Source: Bretschneidera sinensis
Lineage: Eukaryota; Streptophyta; Magnoliopsida; Brassicales; Akaniaceae
Direction of reading: 5' to 3'
Assembly (NCBI GenBank): GCA_023935145.1
Contig: CM043698.1
Span: 149,731,625 to 149,795,624 of the forward strand
DNA length: 64,000 nt
Shown here: piece after piece, positions 1 through 11,130 of the stretch
Position numbering within the stretch: the stretch's first letter is position 1
Layout of the letters: each line of letters opens with the position of its first letter
Position numbers and translations under genes: made by a program
The notes under the pieces: model-generated
Database searches by the model: none
What the model was told of the DNA's origin: nothing
What the model saw: the letters and a program-made list of their open reading frames with translations, nothing else

Positions 1-28
1 GAATATTAAGCCTAAAATTGAGAACAAG

Positions 29-40
29 GCTTTGATACCA
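29..40 (-). other. Primer-binding site of the 43-1200 LTR element
   Basis: Minus strand TGGTATCAAAGC, one base from the usual plant tRNA-iMet complement TGGTATCAGAGC, two bases after the LTR end. It fixes the orientation of the element. Confidence 0.6.
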
Positions 41-42
41 AT

Positions 43-1200
43 TGTAGACTGAGGTTCCAATCCAAGAGGGGGTGAATTGGGTTTTTAAAAACTTTTACTA
101 ATTGCTCACAAGTTTATAAAAATAGTTAATTGCACAAGCGTATAAACAAGTAAAGTGCTTTAAATAAAGGAGTTTAAGGAATAGAAATGCAAACTCAGTT
201 TAGTGGTTCGGCAATATTAGATTCGTTCTGACCCTAAGACCACTCTCTTCAACGAACTTCCTTGAAGTAATCCACTAAAACTCTAAGTCGTACAACTTCA
301 TGGGTGTTGCACAAACCTTAAAAACAATCCCTTCCTCTCGAAAGCTAATCCCTTTTACAATAAATATGAGCTGCTGTAAAGTAAATGGTAGAGAGATAGC
401 ATTGAATGCTTTTACAACTAAAAAATATCTCTCTTTCAAAGTAAAGCTTGAAGAATAGCTCAACAATAAATGTTTCAAAGCTTTTGTATATTAATGAGCA
501 AAAACTTGATTGAATGTGTAATCCTTCTGTTTTAAATGCTCATTGGAGTGGGTTTATGATATGATACGTCCTCATCAGTTTATATAGCCTTGAATTAATA
601 TGGCCGTTTGGTACTGACTTGGTACGTTTTGGTACATTAAATGCTCAAGTATGATGCCTCAATGGTCATATTTTTCAAATTACCAGTCGACTAGGTCTTA
701 GTACCAGTCGACTGGGTCAAGTGAAAAGTCTCACTTTTTAAGGCTGTGAAGAGTACCAGCCGACTGGGTCATTAGTACCAGTCGACTAGGGACTTACTGT
801 CCAATATACTAGTCGACTGGTATGAAGCACCCTATCGACTGGGGACACTCTGTCCCATATACCAATCTTTTGGTATAAGTACCCAATCGACTGGGTTGCC
901 CTTCAACCCAGTTTTTCATGTTTTTGATTTAGAAGAGTTTGAATAAATAGTTTTGTCAAAATATTTTTACAAAATGAGCCATAAGACAAGCTAGTTACCT
1001 GAACAAACAAGATTTACAACTTGTTTCAATGCCTTATGCCTATACTAGATCTTCTGTCTTGACTTGGTGTCTGATTCGGGTTGAGTTCTTGTATCTTGAT
1101 TATTGGTTGTTTGCTTTTATCGTTTAAAACACTTAGATAAAACTGTTAGTATAATTAGAGTTACATTTTGTCATTATTAAAATTTAGATGAGGGTCAACA
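43..1200 (-). mobile_element. LTR of an LTR retrotransposon (element continues off the left edge)
   Basis: On the minus strand this block begins TGTTGACCCTC and ends CTACA, the TG...CA ends expected of an LTR. Two bases further on (29-40, minus) lies TGGTATCAAAGC, a near match to the initiator-tRNA-Met primer-binding site, so this is the 5' LTR of a minus-strand element whose internal part lies left of the window. Length is 1158 bp. Flanking 1201 onward is LINE coding sequence, so the element appears inserted in a LINE copy. Lineage cannot be told from the LTR alone. Confidence 0.7.
676..895. repeat. Interspersed palindromic motif CCAGTCGACTGG inside the LTR
   Basis: About eight diverged copies of a roughly 14-base self-complementary motif (core CCAGTCGACTGG, variants with CCGACTGG, CTAGTCGACTGG, CAATCGACTGGG) lie at irregular 20-50 base spacing. 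Each copy reads the same on both strands. They sit in the middle of the LTR, where regulatory repeats are common in plant LTRs, but no function is shown. Confidence 0.6.
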
Positions 1201-1697
1201 GTAGCAAACACTACTTTTCTCTAAAGATGATCCTTCTCCATTAGAAACGTCCATAACCATTTTCTCAAGAAGTGCTTTATGAAATAAGGAAAGAGATTTA
1301 ATACATGATCCCTCTTTCTCCAAAGGTTATTTAACCACCTCCATCTCACTAAATGATACTTAACATTCACTCCCATGTTACCCCAAAGAAATCTTTTTTG
1401 AATCCTCTCTAACCAATTAGTCACCGAAGAAGGAATAGGGAAAAAAGACTTGAAGTAGATAGGAAGGTTAGAAAGAATACTCTTAATAAGAGTAAGCCTC
1501 CTCCAAGGTAGTGATTCTTCCATCAGGCCAATCTTTTCTCGAACTTTTCCACAATCGGATTCCAAACACAATTTTTCTTTAAATTTAGCTCCAAGAGGGA
1601 GGCCAAGGGAAGTAATAGGAAGTGATCCCACTTTGCAACCCAACAAGTTTGCAAGAAAATGACCATTAATATATTCTCCAAGCGGAATTATGATATA
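1201..1697 (-). mobile_element. LINE (L1-type) reverse transcriptase fragment
   Basis: Minus-strand translation contains LPITSLGLPLGAKFK, then PWRRLTLIKSILSNLPIYFK and a FLWG-type ending. These match the C-terminal part of plant L1-like LINE reverse transcriptase ahead of the zf-RVT domain. The open stretch at 1221-1736 has no catalytic core (YADD box missing) and is 5'-truncated. It abuts the 3' end of another LINE fragment upstream (1698-2060) and the 43-1200 LTR downstream. Confidence 0.75.
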
Positions 1698-2060
1698 CAT
1701 TTTTTCGATAAGCAAGAAATTTATTAAAAAGCACAAAGAGGGTGCACCACAAAGCCAAAGGCTATTTACAATGGAGGAAATCTACAAAATCTAAGATATC
1801 CTTATTATTTGCAAAGAAATTTCCTCTGATAAAAAAATAAAAATATTGAACCAGCTATCTCTTATAGATGCAATCGAACTTTCAAACCTTCGAAGGCCTC
1901 CTTTTTCTCCACAGTATCCACCGAATCGAGTGTGGAATTAAAACCAAAGCCTTTTTGACCTCCTTGGAAGCCCTTGTGTCACTCCAAGCCTAAACTTCAT
2001 CTCTCAGGGACCTGCAACCACTCAAAAGACCCGCACAATTCTATATGTCATTTCTCACAA
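1698..2060 (-). mobile_element. LINE 3' end: zf-RVT-like C-terminus and 3' UTR
   Basis: Minus strand, broken by stops: residues like DEV, AWSDTRASKEVKKAL and ILWRKKEAFEG resemble the zf-RVT tail of plant LINEs and match the better preserved copy at 26942-27280 (DEIWAWSGFRTSKSLKKA, LWNKRNHRVFDGF). It ends in a 3' UTR reading AATAAATTTCTTGCTTATCG followed by a short A-run (T-run on the plus strand near 1701). Confidence 0.6.
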
Positions 2061-2585
2061 GCTTCTAGCGAAAGACACATATACGATATACATAATATAT
2101 TATTGTTTTAGTGTTTTATTCTATACTAAAATAGATTATTGATTTCGATAAACAAAAAGATAAGTTAACTACTAGTTAATTGATTTTGTATTTTAACAAA
2201 AATAAAAAAAGTACATATACAATTGAATTTAATTTAGTATATATGGTTTTAACTTATCAAAAAAAATATTTACGGCATTAATGTTTAAGTTAGTATGCGT
2301 TTGCATTAAAGTAATGGTGATAAGTTGTTTACATATTGAAAATCTATGATATTTCTTAATATAGTTTATGTTATATGAGTTATAACCATTTTATACACAT
2401 TTTTTGGTAAATGTGCGCCTTACCTTTGTCAGAGGCGCGCCTGCACCTTAGGTCTAGGCTCCAGATAACAACTATGTGTGTGTGCATGTGTTGTGTGTAA
2501 ATGCTAAATATTTTTGAAAAATGATAGTATGTATCTTGGAAAGGAAATGAATATACTATCTTTTTTATCTTTCTCACTTTCTTAG
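2061..2585. other. AT-rich stretch, probably intronic, upstream of the first recognised exon
   Basis: No coding signal seen. It contains a short GC-rich patch with AGGCGCGCCT at 2430-2445, of the kind found in dispersed plant repeats, and a pyrimidine-rich tract leading into the 3' splice site at 2585. Earlier exons of the following gene were not found here and may lie left of the window. Confidence 0.4.
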
Positions 2586-5500
2586 GAAGCCGTCAATGAA
2601 GTAATGGAAAGAGTACCCCTGCTGAAAGAGATTGTTGATCACTACAGTAGACCAGATAGGGTAACTGCAAAGCAACAACAAGAGGAGTTAGAAAGAGTTG
2701 CAAAAACAATCCTCGAGACTGCACCTGCTTCTGTAAAGCGGTTTGCTAACCGTGTGGTTTTTTCTCTTCAGGTTAGTATTAGACCCTCATCGTCTTTCAT
2801 TCATGTTTAGTTGATTTGAGTTGCATTCTATCATACTTATTTAGGGAAATACTTTGCTATTGACCATCATGTTTGATGCATGGAAAATGTGGCTATGCTG
2901 TGTCAAAATTGTATCATTGGTTGCTCAAGAGACAATAGTCAGCACAATTATCATCTTTTATATAAGCTAGGGCTCAAATTTGTGGACATATATGAAAGTG
3001 AATTCATCTAGTAAACGCTTAGACATTTTTAGACAACTGCATTCTGAGCCATGGGATATCTAGCATTGGAATTAGTTAAAATGGCTTGTTTCATCCAAAT
3101 CTCAACTACTTGGGTTTTTCTCAATTTTTAATTGAATATATTGTCTAGAGGAAAACAAAAATAAGAAGAAATGGCAGGCGTATAAAGGTGCTAAAAAAAC
3201 ATGTCACAGTGGTCAGTGCTTGAAAGCAGGTTGTTTTTACCATTTCTCCCTCTTCTTGATTTGCTAAAGTTTCTATGTATTTCATCTGAAAGAGTGAAAG
3301 ACTACTTTTGAGTTAAAACTTAAAAAGAATTAGAATTATAGAGTGAAATTTTAGCTAGAAATACTAAGAATATTAATAATTTAAGTAAAACATTAGAACT
3401 GAAGTTAAAAAAGTTTGGCCAAGAATACTGTAAATTACTCTAGTTTTATTTTTTAAATATACTCACTACCCAATGAGAAGAAAAGTTGGCTAGTTAAATA
3501 TTAAACCCAACAGAGCATGCCCGCCCTTACACATTTCTTTTAACTTTGATATTAACTAATATCCATAAAACGTTTTCTATTAAAATTACTTATCAAAAAA
3601 AAGTTTTCTATTAAAACTAATTTAATGATTTACTATGAAAATCGATTGAATATTGAATGAAAGCTTCTTGAGAGTTGATATTACAAAATATCATACAAGT
3701 GAAGAGGATTTTTAAGTTTAACTTTCACCATTCACAAGTGAAAAAATCTTATATCCATTTGAAAAACAAAACAGGAATATTATATCTATTACTAATCCAA
3801 AAAACCAAGAATCTTATGTCAGTTGTGTTAATGTATTATATGGGCTTAGTCCCACATTGGTTGTGTATACTGCGGTTAAGGCAGCATCACCCCAGAAACG
3901 TTCAGGACATGATGACGAAATGAGTAGAGCACGAACAGTGTCAAGAATATGTCTATGTTTGCGTTCGGCTCGTCCATTTTGTTGGGAGGTTCCAGGGCAC
4001 GAGCAGTGGGGAAGCGTGCCATTTTTGTGAAGTAGGTTTAGAAAAACACGGTCTTTATATTCCATTGCATTATCTGAACGAAAAATTTTGATATTCTGAG
4101 AGAATTGAGTTTGAACCATAGAAGAAAAATCAGAATATATTTGAAAGAGTTCAGATCTGCTTTTCATAAGAAACAACCAAGTATAACGAGAATAGTCATC
4201 CACAAATATAACAAAATAACGAGCACCACCCATGGATGTATGAGGAGAAGGCCCCCAAACATCAGAATGTACTAAATCAAAAGGTGCAAGGGAAACAGAC
4301 TGACTCTCATTAAAAGATAAAGCTGATTGTTTTGCAAGTTGACAATGAATACAATGAAAAGACTCATGCTGAAGTGATCCTAACTGACCACTAGAAATAA
4401 GAGAACGTAGAGGGCTGGATGAAGTGTGACCTAACCGAGAGTGCCACAATTCCACAGAAGAGAGTGCTGGGATGGATGCGCCTGATTGGTTTGGTGATGG
4501 TGATGCGTCCAACTTTACGGTCGATTCCAAGGAGTTTTCCTGTCTGAAGGTTTTGCACAAGACAACCAGTAGAAGAAAAATGCAAATCAAGTCCAAGATC
4601 ACATAGTTGTCCAACAGATATAAGGTTAAGCGTAAGATTAGGAACCAAATATGTGTCAGGGAGAGACAGATGAGAACTGTCAACATGTCCAGTGTGGCAG
4701 ACCAACATATTTGATCCATTGGCAGTGTGAATAGTAGGTGCATGCTCATCACGGGTTTTAAAGGAAAATATGGAGGCATCAGAAGCCATATGATTGCAAC
4801 AAGCAGAATCAAAATACCATCGAGATGTACCTGGTGTAGCTGACATGGCTATATTGTTACCAGTTTTAGTTAGAGCCTCGGTAAGAATGGTGCATAAACC
4901 ACTCCAATCAGGTGAAGAGCTGGATGAAGTTGGTGTAGCATCAGTGGCTACAGCAGCAGTATTCTTTGACTTGGAATAGAACCGATTGTATGAGCCTCGT
5001 GAGCGATATTGGTTCCCATTTGACTGATTTCCAGAAGGAAATTTAGGGCAGTCTGCAAGATAGTGACCCGGTTCTCTGCAGACTTTATATAGGCGAGAAT
5101 GACATTTGAGTAATTCATGCCCTTGTGAATGACAATACTTGCAATATAAGGGCTTCTGGTATGAGTTTGTCTTAGCAACTGGTGTGGCAAGAGCAACGGG
5201 TGCTGCAAGGGCAACATCTGTATAAGATCCCTGTAATGTGGCGAGACGTGTTTCCTCACTGAGTAGATCAGAAAGAACGTCGTTTAAGGGAGGTATTGCG
5301 CCTCGGTGTAGGATTGAAGCTCTTACAAGTTCAAATTCCTCTCTCAAGCCCATCAGGAATTGCATAGTGCGTGTCTCAGTTCGGTACTTTCCATGAACAT
5401 CGGCGCCTTTTGTGCATTCCCAAGTTGGCTCTGTGAGAGCTAACTGGTTCCACACGGCAGTCATCTGAGATAGAAAGCTGTTGATAGTTTGTCCAGGTTC

Positions 5501-7796
5501 TTGGCGCATGCTATGAAGGATTGAAAGAAGACGATATCGATTTGAGATGTCTGCCCTGGTGTAGCGGTGTTGGAGAAGATCCCAAGCTTCTTTAGCTGTA
5601 TGGAGTGTACCAAATTGAAGTTTGATTTCTGCGATAATAGTGGCACGAAACCATGTGAGAATCTGGTGATTTTTACTATCCCAGTCCTCTAGACGGTCAA
5701 CATATTTGTCAGCATCTAATTATGTTGTGTGGGCTCAAGAAATGTCTGGTTTCCTCCGTGGACATAAATTGTGGCGTTACGTGACTAGAGATATCACTGA
5801 ACCCAAGAAGAATTGTATTAAATAGTGTGATTTACTTACAAAGGGAGCTATCCTATTTATATAAGCTAATAGGAGAAACAAAGCTATACACAACCAATGT
5901 GGGATTATCCTATTTATACAAGCTAATAGGAGAAGCAAAGCTATACACAACCAATGTGGGACTAAGCCCATATAATACATTAACATCCCCCCTCAAACTC
6001 AAGGCGGTAAGTGGGAGGTGAACTTGAGTTTGGAAACCAGAGAGTGAAAGCGTCCGGGTGGATGAGCCTTAGTGAAAATGTCAGCTGTCTGATCGGCTGA
6101 ACTGACGGATTGTAGACGAACCGTATTCTGGAGAATGTGATCACGGATGAAGTGGATATCATTCTCGATGTGTTTTGTACGCTCGTGGAAGACATCATTG
6201 TGAGCGATCTGAATAGCACTCCTGTTGTCACAGTGTAGGATAGTGGCAGCAGGAGAAGAGATACCCATGTCAGCGAGTAGCCATCGAAGCCAGAGAAGTT
6301 CTTGAGTTGCATCAGCCATGGCACGATATTCAGCTATAGGCACAAAGAGGAAGGTGAACCTCCAAGAAACCGGTGATGTGGCGATCAACTGATGATGTGG
6401 TGGTCAACGGGTGACGTGGCACTGACATGTCAGTGAGGTGGCGTTGATGTGGCTTTTAGGGCTGACGTTACAGCAGCGTTTCTGAAATAGGAGCGGCAGC
6501 AGATGTGATGTCAACAGGTGATGTGACACTGACGTGGCAATGAGGTGGTGTTGATGTGGCCTTTAGGGCTGACGTGGCAGCAGCTTTTCTGAAACAAGAG
6601 CGGCAGCGGAGATGATGTCGATGAGACTCCGACTATAGTGATGACCCGACAGGTATGAAAAGAATATACTAAAAGTTTTTCTGATGTGAAGGATCCACTA
6701 ATAGTGGCAATCACAGAGCATACTCAACTCTTAATATACTGCGAATTTCTGATGTGAAGGATCCACTAATAGTGACAATCACAGAGCATACTCAACTCTT
6801 AAAATACCGAGAACCATTATGGCTCTGATACCATGTTGAATTTAAGAGAGGAAGTGAGACAATACGAAAAGAAGAATTGTATTGAATGGTGTGATTTACT
6901 TACAAAGGGAGCTATCCTATTTATATAAGCTAATAGGAGAAGCAAAGCTATACACAACCAATGTGGGATTATCCTATTTATACAAGCTAATAGGAGAAGT
7001 AAAGCTATACACAATCAATGTGGGACTAAGCCCATATAATACATTAACAAGTTGGAAAAGGAAAAGTGAAGAGGATTATATGTATTTTTTTTCTCATTAG
7101 TTACATGAAGCAATAGGGGTACCTCTGGAGGTTTGAGACTTCGGTTTGAAAATTTTCTTCTCTTTTTCAATTAAATCATCATCGCTTAAAGAAAGTTATA
7201 CTTGTATTTATTTTGGAAAGGAAAGATGGTGATAATGATACTGTTTTGGTGCTTCCATGTTACTTTCAGTGGCTGCTAGAATTTATTGGGTCGTGCAGTA
7301 TGCGTAACCTTTCATTACCCTTTTTCTCTAATACTGAAGCTTTTCATCTGTGTTCTCATACTTGATTTTATGTTGCTACATATTCTTCTTGTATTGCTCC
7401 GCTCCTTCAATAAATTATATTTCTATTAACTTGTAAGTAAGTGGATGCTCCGTGTGCAAAAATTTAATGCGCAATCATTATGTACATATAACATGTTTAA
7501 AATGATATTCACGAGAAAATTCTTTCCCAACATTCAGGCTGAGTGCGAGCCTGGGTATTCTGAGCCCTCCCCATCTTTTTGCTCATTGTATTCTTAATAT
7601 ATAATTACTAAACTTTTAGAATTCGCTACAGGGTCAAGCTTTTCCAACAGCATTTACACATTCAAAATAGCATGCTAAGAAGGTTTATTAACTCTTTCCA
7701 AATTTTACAATGCAGATCAACCCTGGTTGGGGATTTGACAAGAAATGCCAATTCATGGATAAGGTTGTCTGGGAGGTTTCTCAGCATTACAAGTAG
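2586..7796 (+). CDS. Conserved plant protein of unknown function, last two exons (5' part not seen)
   Basis: Two exons in one frame: 2586-2771 after a TTTCTTAG acceptor, and 7716-7796 after ACAATGCAG, ending in TAG. The split is phase 0 (CAG|GTTAGT donor at 2772). The encoded C-terminus is basic and helical: EAVNEVMERVPLLKEIV, then ...ETAPASVKRFANRVVFSLQ, then INPGWGFDKKCQFMDKVVWE and a QHYK end. I see no catalytic motif and do not recognise the family; it reads like a small conserved eudicot protein. The start is missing: the ATG at 2604 is internal because the frame is open back to the acceptor. The 4.9 kb intron is swollen by a copia composite (3826-7049), and the 3' flank is cut by another copia at 8019. 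Splicing across the intron is inferred, not shown. Confidence 0.6.
3873..5724 (-). pseudogene. Copia gag-protease-integrase fragment
   Basis: Minus-strand reading: copia gag from about 5724 (RLEDWDSKNHQILTWF, then GTLHTAKEAWDLLQHRYTRA), zinc-knuckle-like segment (CKYCHSQGHELLKC and a second CREPGHYLADCP), protease region with YFDSACCNHM in place of the usual DSGA-type motif, then after a frameshift near 4490-4510 the integrase (pre-integrase ELWHSRLGH, HSDVWGPSP, FVDDYSRYTWLFLMK, QQNGRAERKH). The D,D,E-bearing blocks are visible. The frame stops being retroviral at FWGDAALTAVYT and runs into the inverted LTR scrap. Reverse transcriptase is absent from this copy. Confidence 0.8.
5805..5985 (-). 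repeat. LTR2 of the copia composite (truncated), with polypurine tract 5986-5994
   Basis: Shares about 180 bp with LTR1, from AAGAAGAATTGTATT to CATTAACA. On the minus strand it is preceded by GAGGGGGGA, a good polypurine tract. It lacks about 35 bp at its far end and any PBS, and joins gag-like sequence directly. Confidence 0.8.
5999..6388 (-). pseudogene. Copia RNase H C-terminal fragment
   Basis: Minus-strand frame encodes AEYRAMADATQELLWLRWLL, ILHCDNRSAIQIAHN, ERTKHIENDIHFIRD and TADIFTKA, the standard end of a copia polyprotein. It ends just before the polypurine tract and LTR2, as expected for a 3' end. Everything upstream (gag to RT) has been deleted, since only about 430 bp separates it from LTR1. 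Confidence 0.85.
6409..6801. repeat. Two tandem duplications in the copia leader
   Basis: A unit of about 107 bp rich in GATGTGGC and GGGCTGACGT is present twice (from about 6410 and 6517). A second unit of 68 bp beginning TTCTGATGTGAAGGATCC is present twice (from 6679 and 6747). Both lie between the RNase H end and the PBS. Confidence 0.75.
6834..7049 (-). repeat. LTR1 of the copia composite, with PBS at 6822-6833
   Basis: 216 bp with TG...CA ends (minus strand TGTTAATGTATT ... AATTCAACA). Directly after it on the minus strand is TGGTATCAGAGC, the tRNA-iMet primer-binding site. The internal sequence matches LTR2 at 5805-5985 closely. Confidence 0.85.
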
Positions 7797-8018
7797 AACC
7801 AGCGGGCTTAATTTGTTTTACAATCATATCGAGTAATGTCAATGTCCTCAATGCATGAGATCATATTGTGCAATGATCTGGTTTGAAATGTTTGACAATG
7901 TTTCACGATTTTTATCGTAACAAATGATCAGGATTTTACTTTTACTTTTGATTCTCTGCTTTTAGAATTATGTGCTGTAATAAGCTTCTGTTATAATATT
8001 GTCTTGCTATGTTTTTGA
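7797..8018 (+). other. 3' flank (probable 3' UTR) of the unknown gene
   Basis: Noncoding AT-rich sequence following the TAG at 7794-7796. It is interrupted at 8019 by a copia LTR, so the original downstream sequence resumes at about 24188. Confidence 0.4.
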
Positions 8019-8356
8019 TGTAACAAATTCATTGCTGGTCTAAACGTGCAACTTTTTGGCTGTCTATTGATTGTGATAACTAATGTATGGAATACAGACG
8101 GACGTTCTTGATGGGAGAACAAGTATAAATACATGGTTTGGTCTCTAGACTCGGAACGATTCATTTTCTTTCGATCATGCACCATCAAATTGGAGAATTC
8201 TGAGAGTCTAGAAATAACAACACCGAGATAATAGTAGATTGTGTAAGTGAAAAGCTTCAATGGCCGGAGGTATATTTACGGTCCATATTAATTCTGCCTT
8301 TAATCTATATGCTTGTTAAATTGTTTAGCATGTTTAGATTATATTTAAGTTTTACA
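8019..8356 (+). repeat. 5' LTR of the copia element
   Basis: Starts TGTAAC, ends TTTTACA, 338 bp. It carries a TATAAATA box at 8124-8131. It aligns along its length with 23833-24187, with scattered substitutions and one 17-bp difference, so the insertion is not recent. Confidence 0.85.
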
Positions 8357-8358
8357 TT

Positions 8359-8370
8359 TGGTATCAGAGC
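8359..8370 (+). other. Primer-binding site (tRNA-iMet type) of the copia element
   Basis: TGGTATCAGAGC lies two bases after the 5' LTR end. Confidence 0.85.
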
Positions 8371-10141
8371 ATTGTTTGCCTCTACCTTGAAGTATTATGC
8401 AATCTGTAAAACTTTTGTTTTATTCCCGAAAAATAATTTGATTTCAAAGTTTGATTTTTTGAGATTTTTTTGATGGAAAATAATGTTAGAAATCATTAGA
8501 AAATTTGATTTCTAGTATTTTTGGGTTTTAAAACATTGCCTTTGGTATCCTGGAAGCCAAAATTTAGTTGGGTTTTGAAAACGGGTCAAATACAATCCGG
8601 TTGAAGGTTGAAGACAACTCTTTTGAAAAATACTATTTTTCATCTATCATTTTCAAAAATGCCACTGTTGCTTAAGTAGATTGAAAAATACCATTTTTCC
8701 TTCTCCCATTTAGGAAAATATCTTGCAGATTCAGAATTCAGTATCCTTCCAGAAAATCTATATATATATATATATTTGGAAATTCAGTTTTTGGCCTAAT
8801 TTCATAGATTTTCATATTTTTTTGCATATGATTTGTAATTATTTGCAAAAATAATGTTTATGAAACCTTATAAGTATTTATTTTATTTATGTGCTTAAAA
8901 TTATGTTGCTTTGTATGTATAATTTTATTTTTTATAGTTATACATGCAATTTAAGCTTAAATGGTTTTAGTACATAAATAATTTAATGTTGGGCATTTAT
9001 TTTAATTTTTGTGATTATTTTGCTCAAATTAAGATTATGCATATATACTATTTATGTTAGTTCTATATATGCAATTTTGGTTAAATGCTCATATTTTGCA
9101 TGAATTTTTTGTTTTTCAATTCATGCTTTTAGAATAAATTTATTTTGTGCATAGAATTCAATTAAGTGCATAATATTATGTTTAATTGTGCAATTTATGT
9201 TTTATTTACGAGAATTTTATTTACATATGATAACATATTATTAAGTTGAGATATTATTGGATTATGTAAACTTAGGTTATTCTCATAAAATTTAATTTGT
9301 GCATAACATATTAAGGTTCATAATATATTAGTATGAACAATTAAGTTAAAATTATGAATAATTCATAAACAATTGTAGTTGGTATAAGACAGCATGATCT
9401 GGGACAATGCTCTGTCTAAGGATTCTGGTTTTTAATGAGATTTTGTCCCGACCAATTATCCTGGGAGTACTCTTAGTGATTGCCTATTATGTTACTGCGT
9501 AATTGTTCTTAGGCATTAAGTAGAGCCTAAAATATAGTAAATATAAATGTCTAGTGAACCATATAATTTTAAATATTTAAAGAGTAGACACAACATCTTT
9601 AATTATATAAAAATTATATATTAAGTGGATTAGGATCACATAATGGACATTAATTGTAATTAATTATATAAATATAATGATTTTACCCTACAAAGATTTT
9701 ATTATGTTTATATAATTAATTAGGATAATATATTAAAATTAGTTTTTCTTAATTTACCTACAGGAGTTAGGAAGAATTAATTTAATAATTTTACCATAAA
9801 GTTTAAAGATAGAAAAAACATCAAACTATAATCATAATATACATTATGAATTTAGTAAAAATAGTTTGATAAAATCTATCATAAACTATAAAGAATCTTA
9901 TTGAATTAAAAAAAAAATTAGCCCACATGTAATTTTTTAATGAAATTAGATTCAATTTCAGCATGTTTTTACATTGGTAAAACATGCATTTTAGAATATT
10001 AGAACTCAAATATTGACATAAGCTTTTGGACTTTATGCAGTTTCTCAACCCACTAGTTTTTATGATATCCATTGTGACATACCCGAACTTAGGGGAGATA
10101 CCTATAAGGTATGGAATGAGAGGATTCTCCTCCATCTAGGG
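8371..10141 (+). other. Long AT-rich untranslated leader of the copia element
   Basis: About 1.8 kb with no meaningful open frame. It is very AT-rich, contains a short (TA)n run near 8761-8775, and separates the PBS from the first gag-like codons. Confidence 0.55.
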
Positions 10142-11130
10142 TGGATGGACATAGATTATGCTATTAGGAAGGACAAACCACCTGCAATTGTCGATACCAG
10201 CACTCCAGTTGCGGTTGCACTATATGAGCGATGGGAGCGATCCATCCAGCTCAGCGTGATGTTTATCAAGACTAAGATAACTGTTGGTATACGTGGTTCT
10301 GTCGACCAGTATGAGAAAGTTCGTAATTTGCTGAAATCCATTGGCAATCAATTCGTCACTTCATAAAAGGCAATGGCGAGCACCCTGATAATGAAATCAT
10401 CATCCCTCGAACTCACCAGTGCAAAAGGTGTGCGCGAGCAGATAATGCAAATACGTGACATTGCGACTCAACTTAAGAAACTCGAGGTTGATATGTCGGA
10501 GTCCTTCCTGGGGCACTATATTCTGAACACCCTTCCAACTCAGTAAGGGCTTTTCAAAATCTCGTACAAGACACATAAAGACAAATGGTTAATCAATGAA
10601 TTAATGACCATATGTGTTCAAGAAGAAGAGAAACTTGTGATCGAACTGGGTGAAAATGCAATGCTAACTACTACTCGTGGGAAGAACAAAGCTAATATAG
10701 CTATCAAATTTCAAGTCAATCACAAATCTAATCAGAAGGGGAAAGGAAAAATACCACCTCAAGCTTATATCAAGAAAGAAAAAAAAGTGTTTTTTTTGTA
10801 AAAAAAAGGGACATATGAAGTAGGAATGCATCAAATTCCAAAAATGGCTTGAGAAGAAAAGTAATCCAACCTCGTTTGTTTGTTATGAATCTAATATGGT
10901 TAATGTTAATATTAACACCTGGTGGATTGATTCTGGATCTACAATCCATATTGCAAACTCCTTGTAGGGTATGCAAAACCTAAGGAAGTCAGTACGAAGT
11001 AAGCAAAACATCTTATCAGGCAACAAAATGGGCTCACATATGGAGGCGAATGGAACTTGCCTTTTAACTTTAAGTAGTGGCTTTATTTTAAAATTGAAAA
11101 GAACCTTTTATGTACCAAGTTTCTCATGAA
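10142..11130 (+). pseudogene. Copia gag and protease region, decayed
   Basis: Segments of gag in shifting frames: AIRKDKPPAIVD, VREQIMQIRDIATQLKKLEV, NTLPTQ, KDKWLINELMTICVQEEE, a lysine-rich tract, then a degraded CCHC knuckle (FFCKKKGHMK) and the protease-type NTWWIDSGSTIHIAN. Stops interrupt at 10364 and near 10543, and a frameshift lies in the poly-T/poly-A stretch at 10790-10806. This is the widespread plant TNT1-94-like polyprotein arrangement. Confidence 0.8.

Larger units (their letters stand above)
3826..7049 (-). mobile_element. Rearranged Ty1-copia retrotransposon composite, bounded by TSD AGTTG
   Basis: Identical 5-bp repeats AGTTG lie at 3821-3825 and 7050-7054. Minus-strand order from the right: complete LTR (6834-7049), PBS (6822-6833), a leader with tandem repeats, the RNase H end (5999-6388), polypurine tract (5986-5994), a second LTR missing about 35 bp (5805-5985), then gag-protease-integrase of a second internal region (to 3873), joined to only the first ~43 bp of an LTR in the opposite orientation (3826-3868). 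It sits in an intron of the unknown gene. No part is intact, so the element is not autonomous. Confidence 0.75.

Noticed and set aside
676..895. Repeated motif could be a CRISPR-like array
   Set aside because: Spacing is irregular, copies vary, the genome is a plant and the motif lies inside an LTR.
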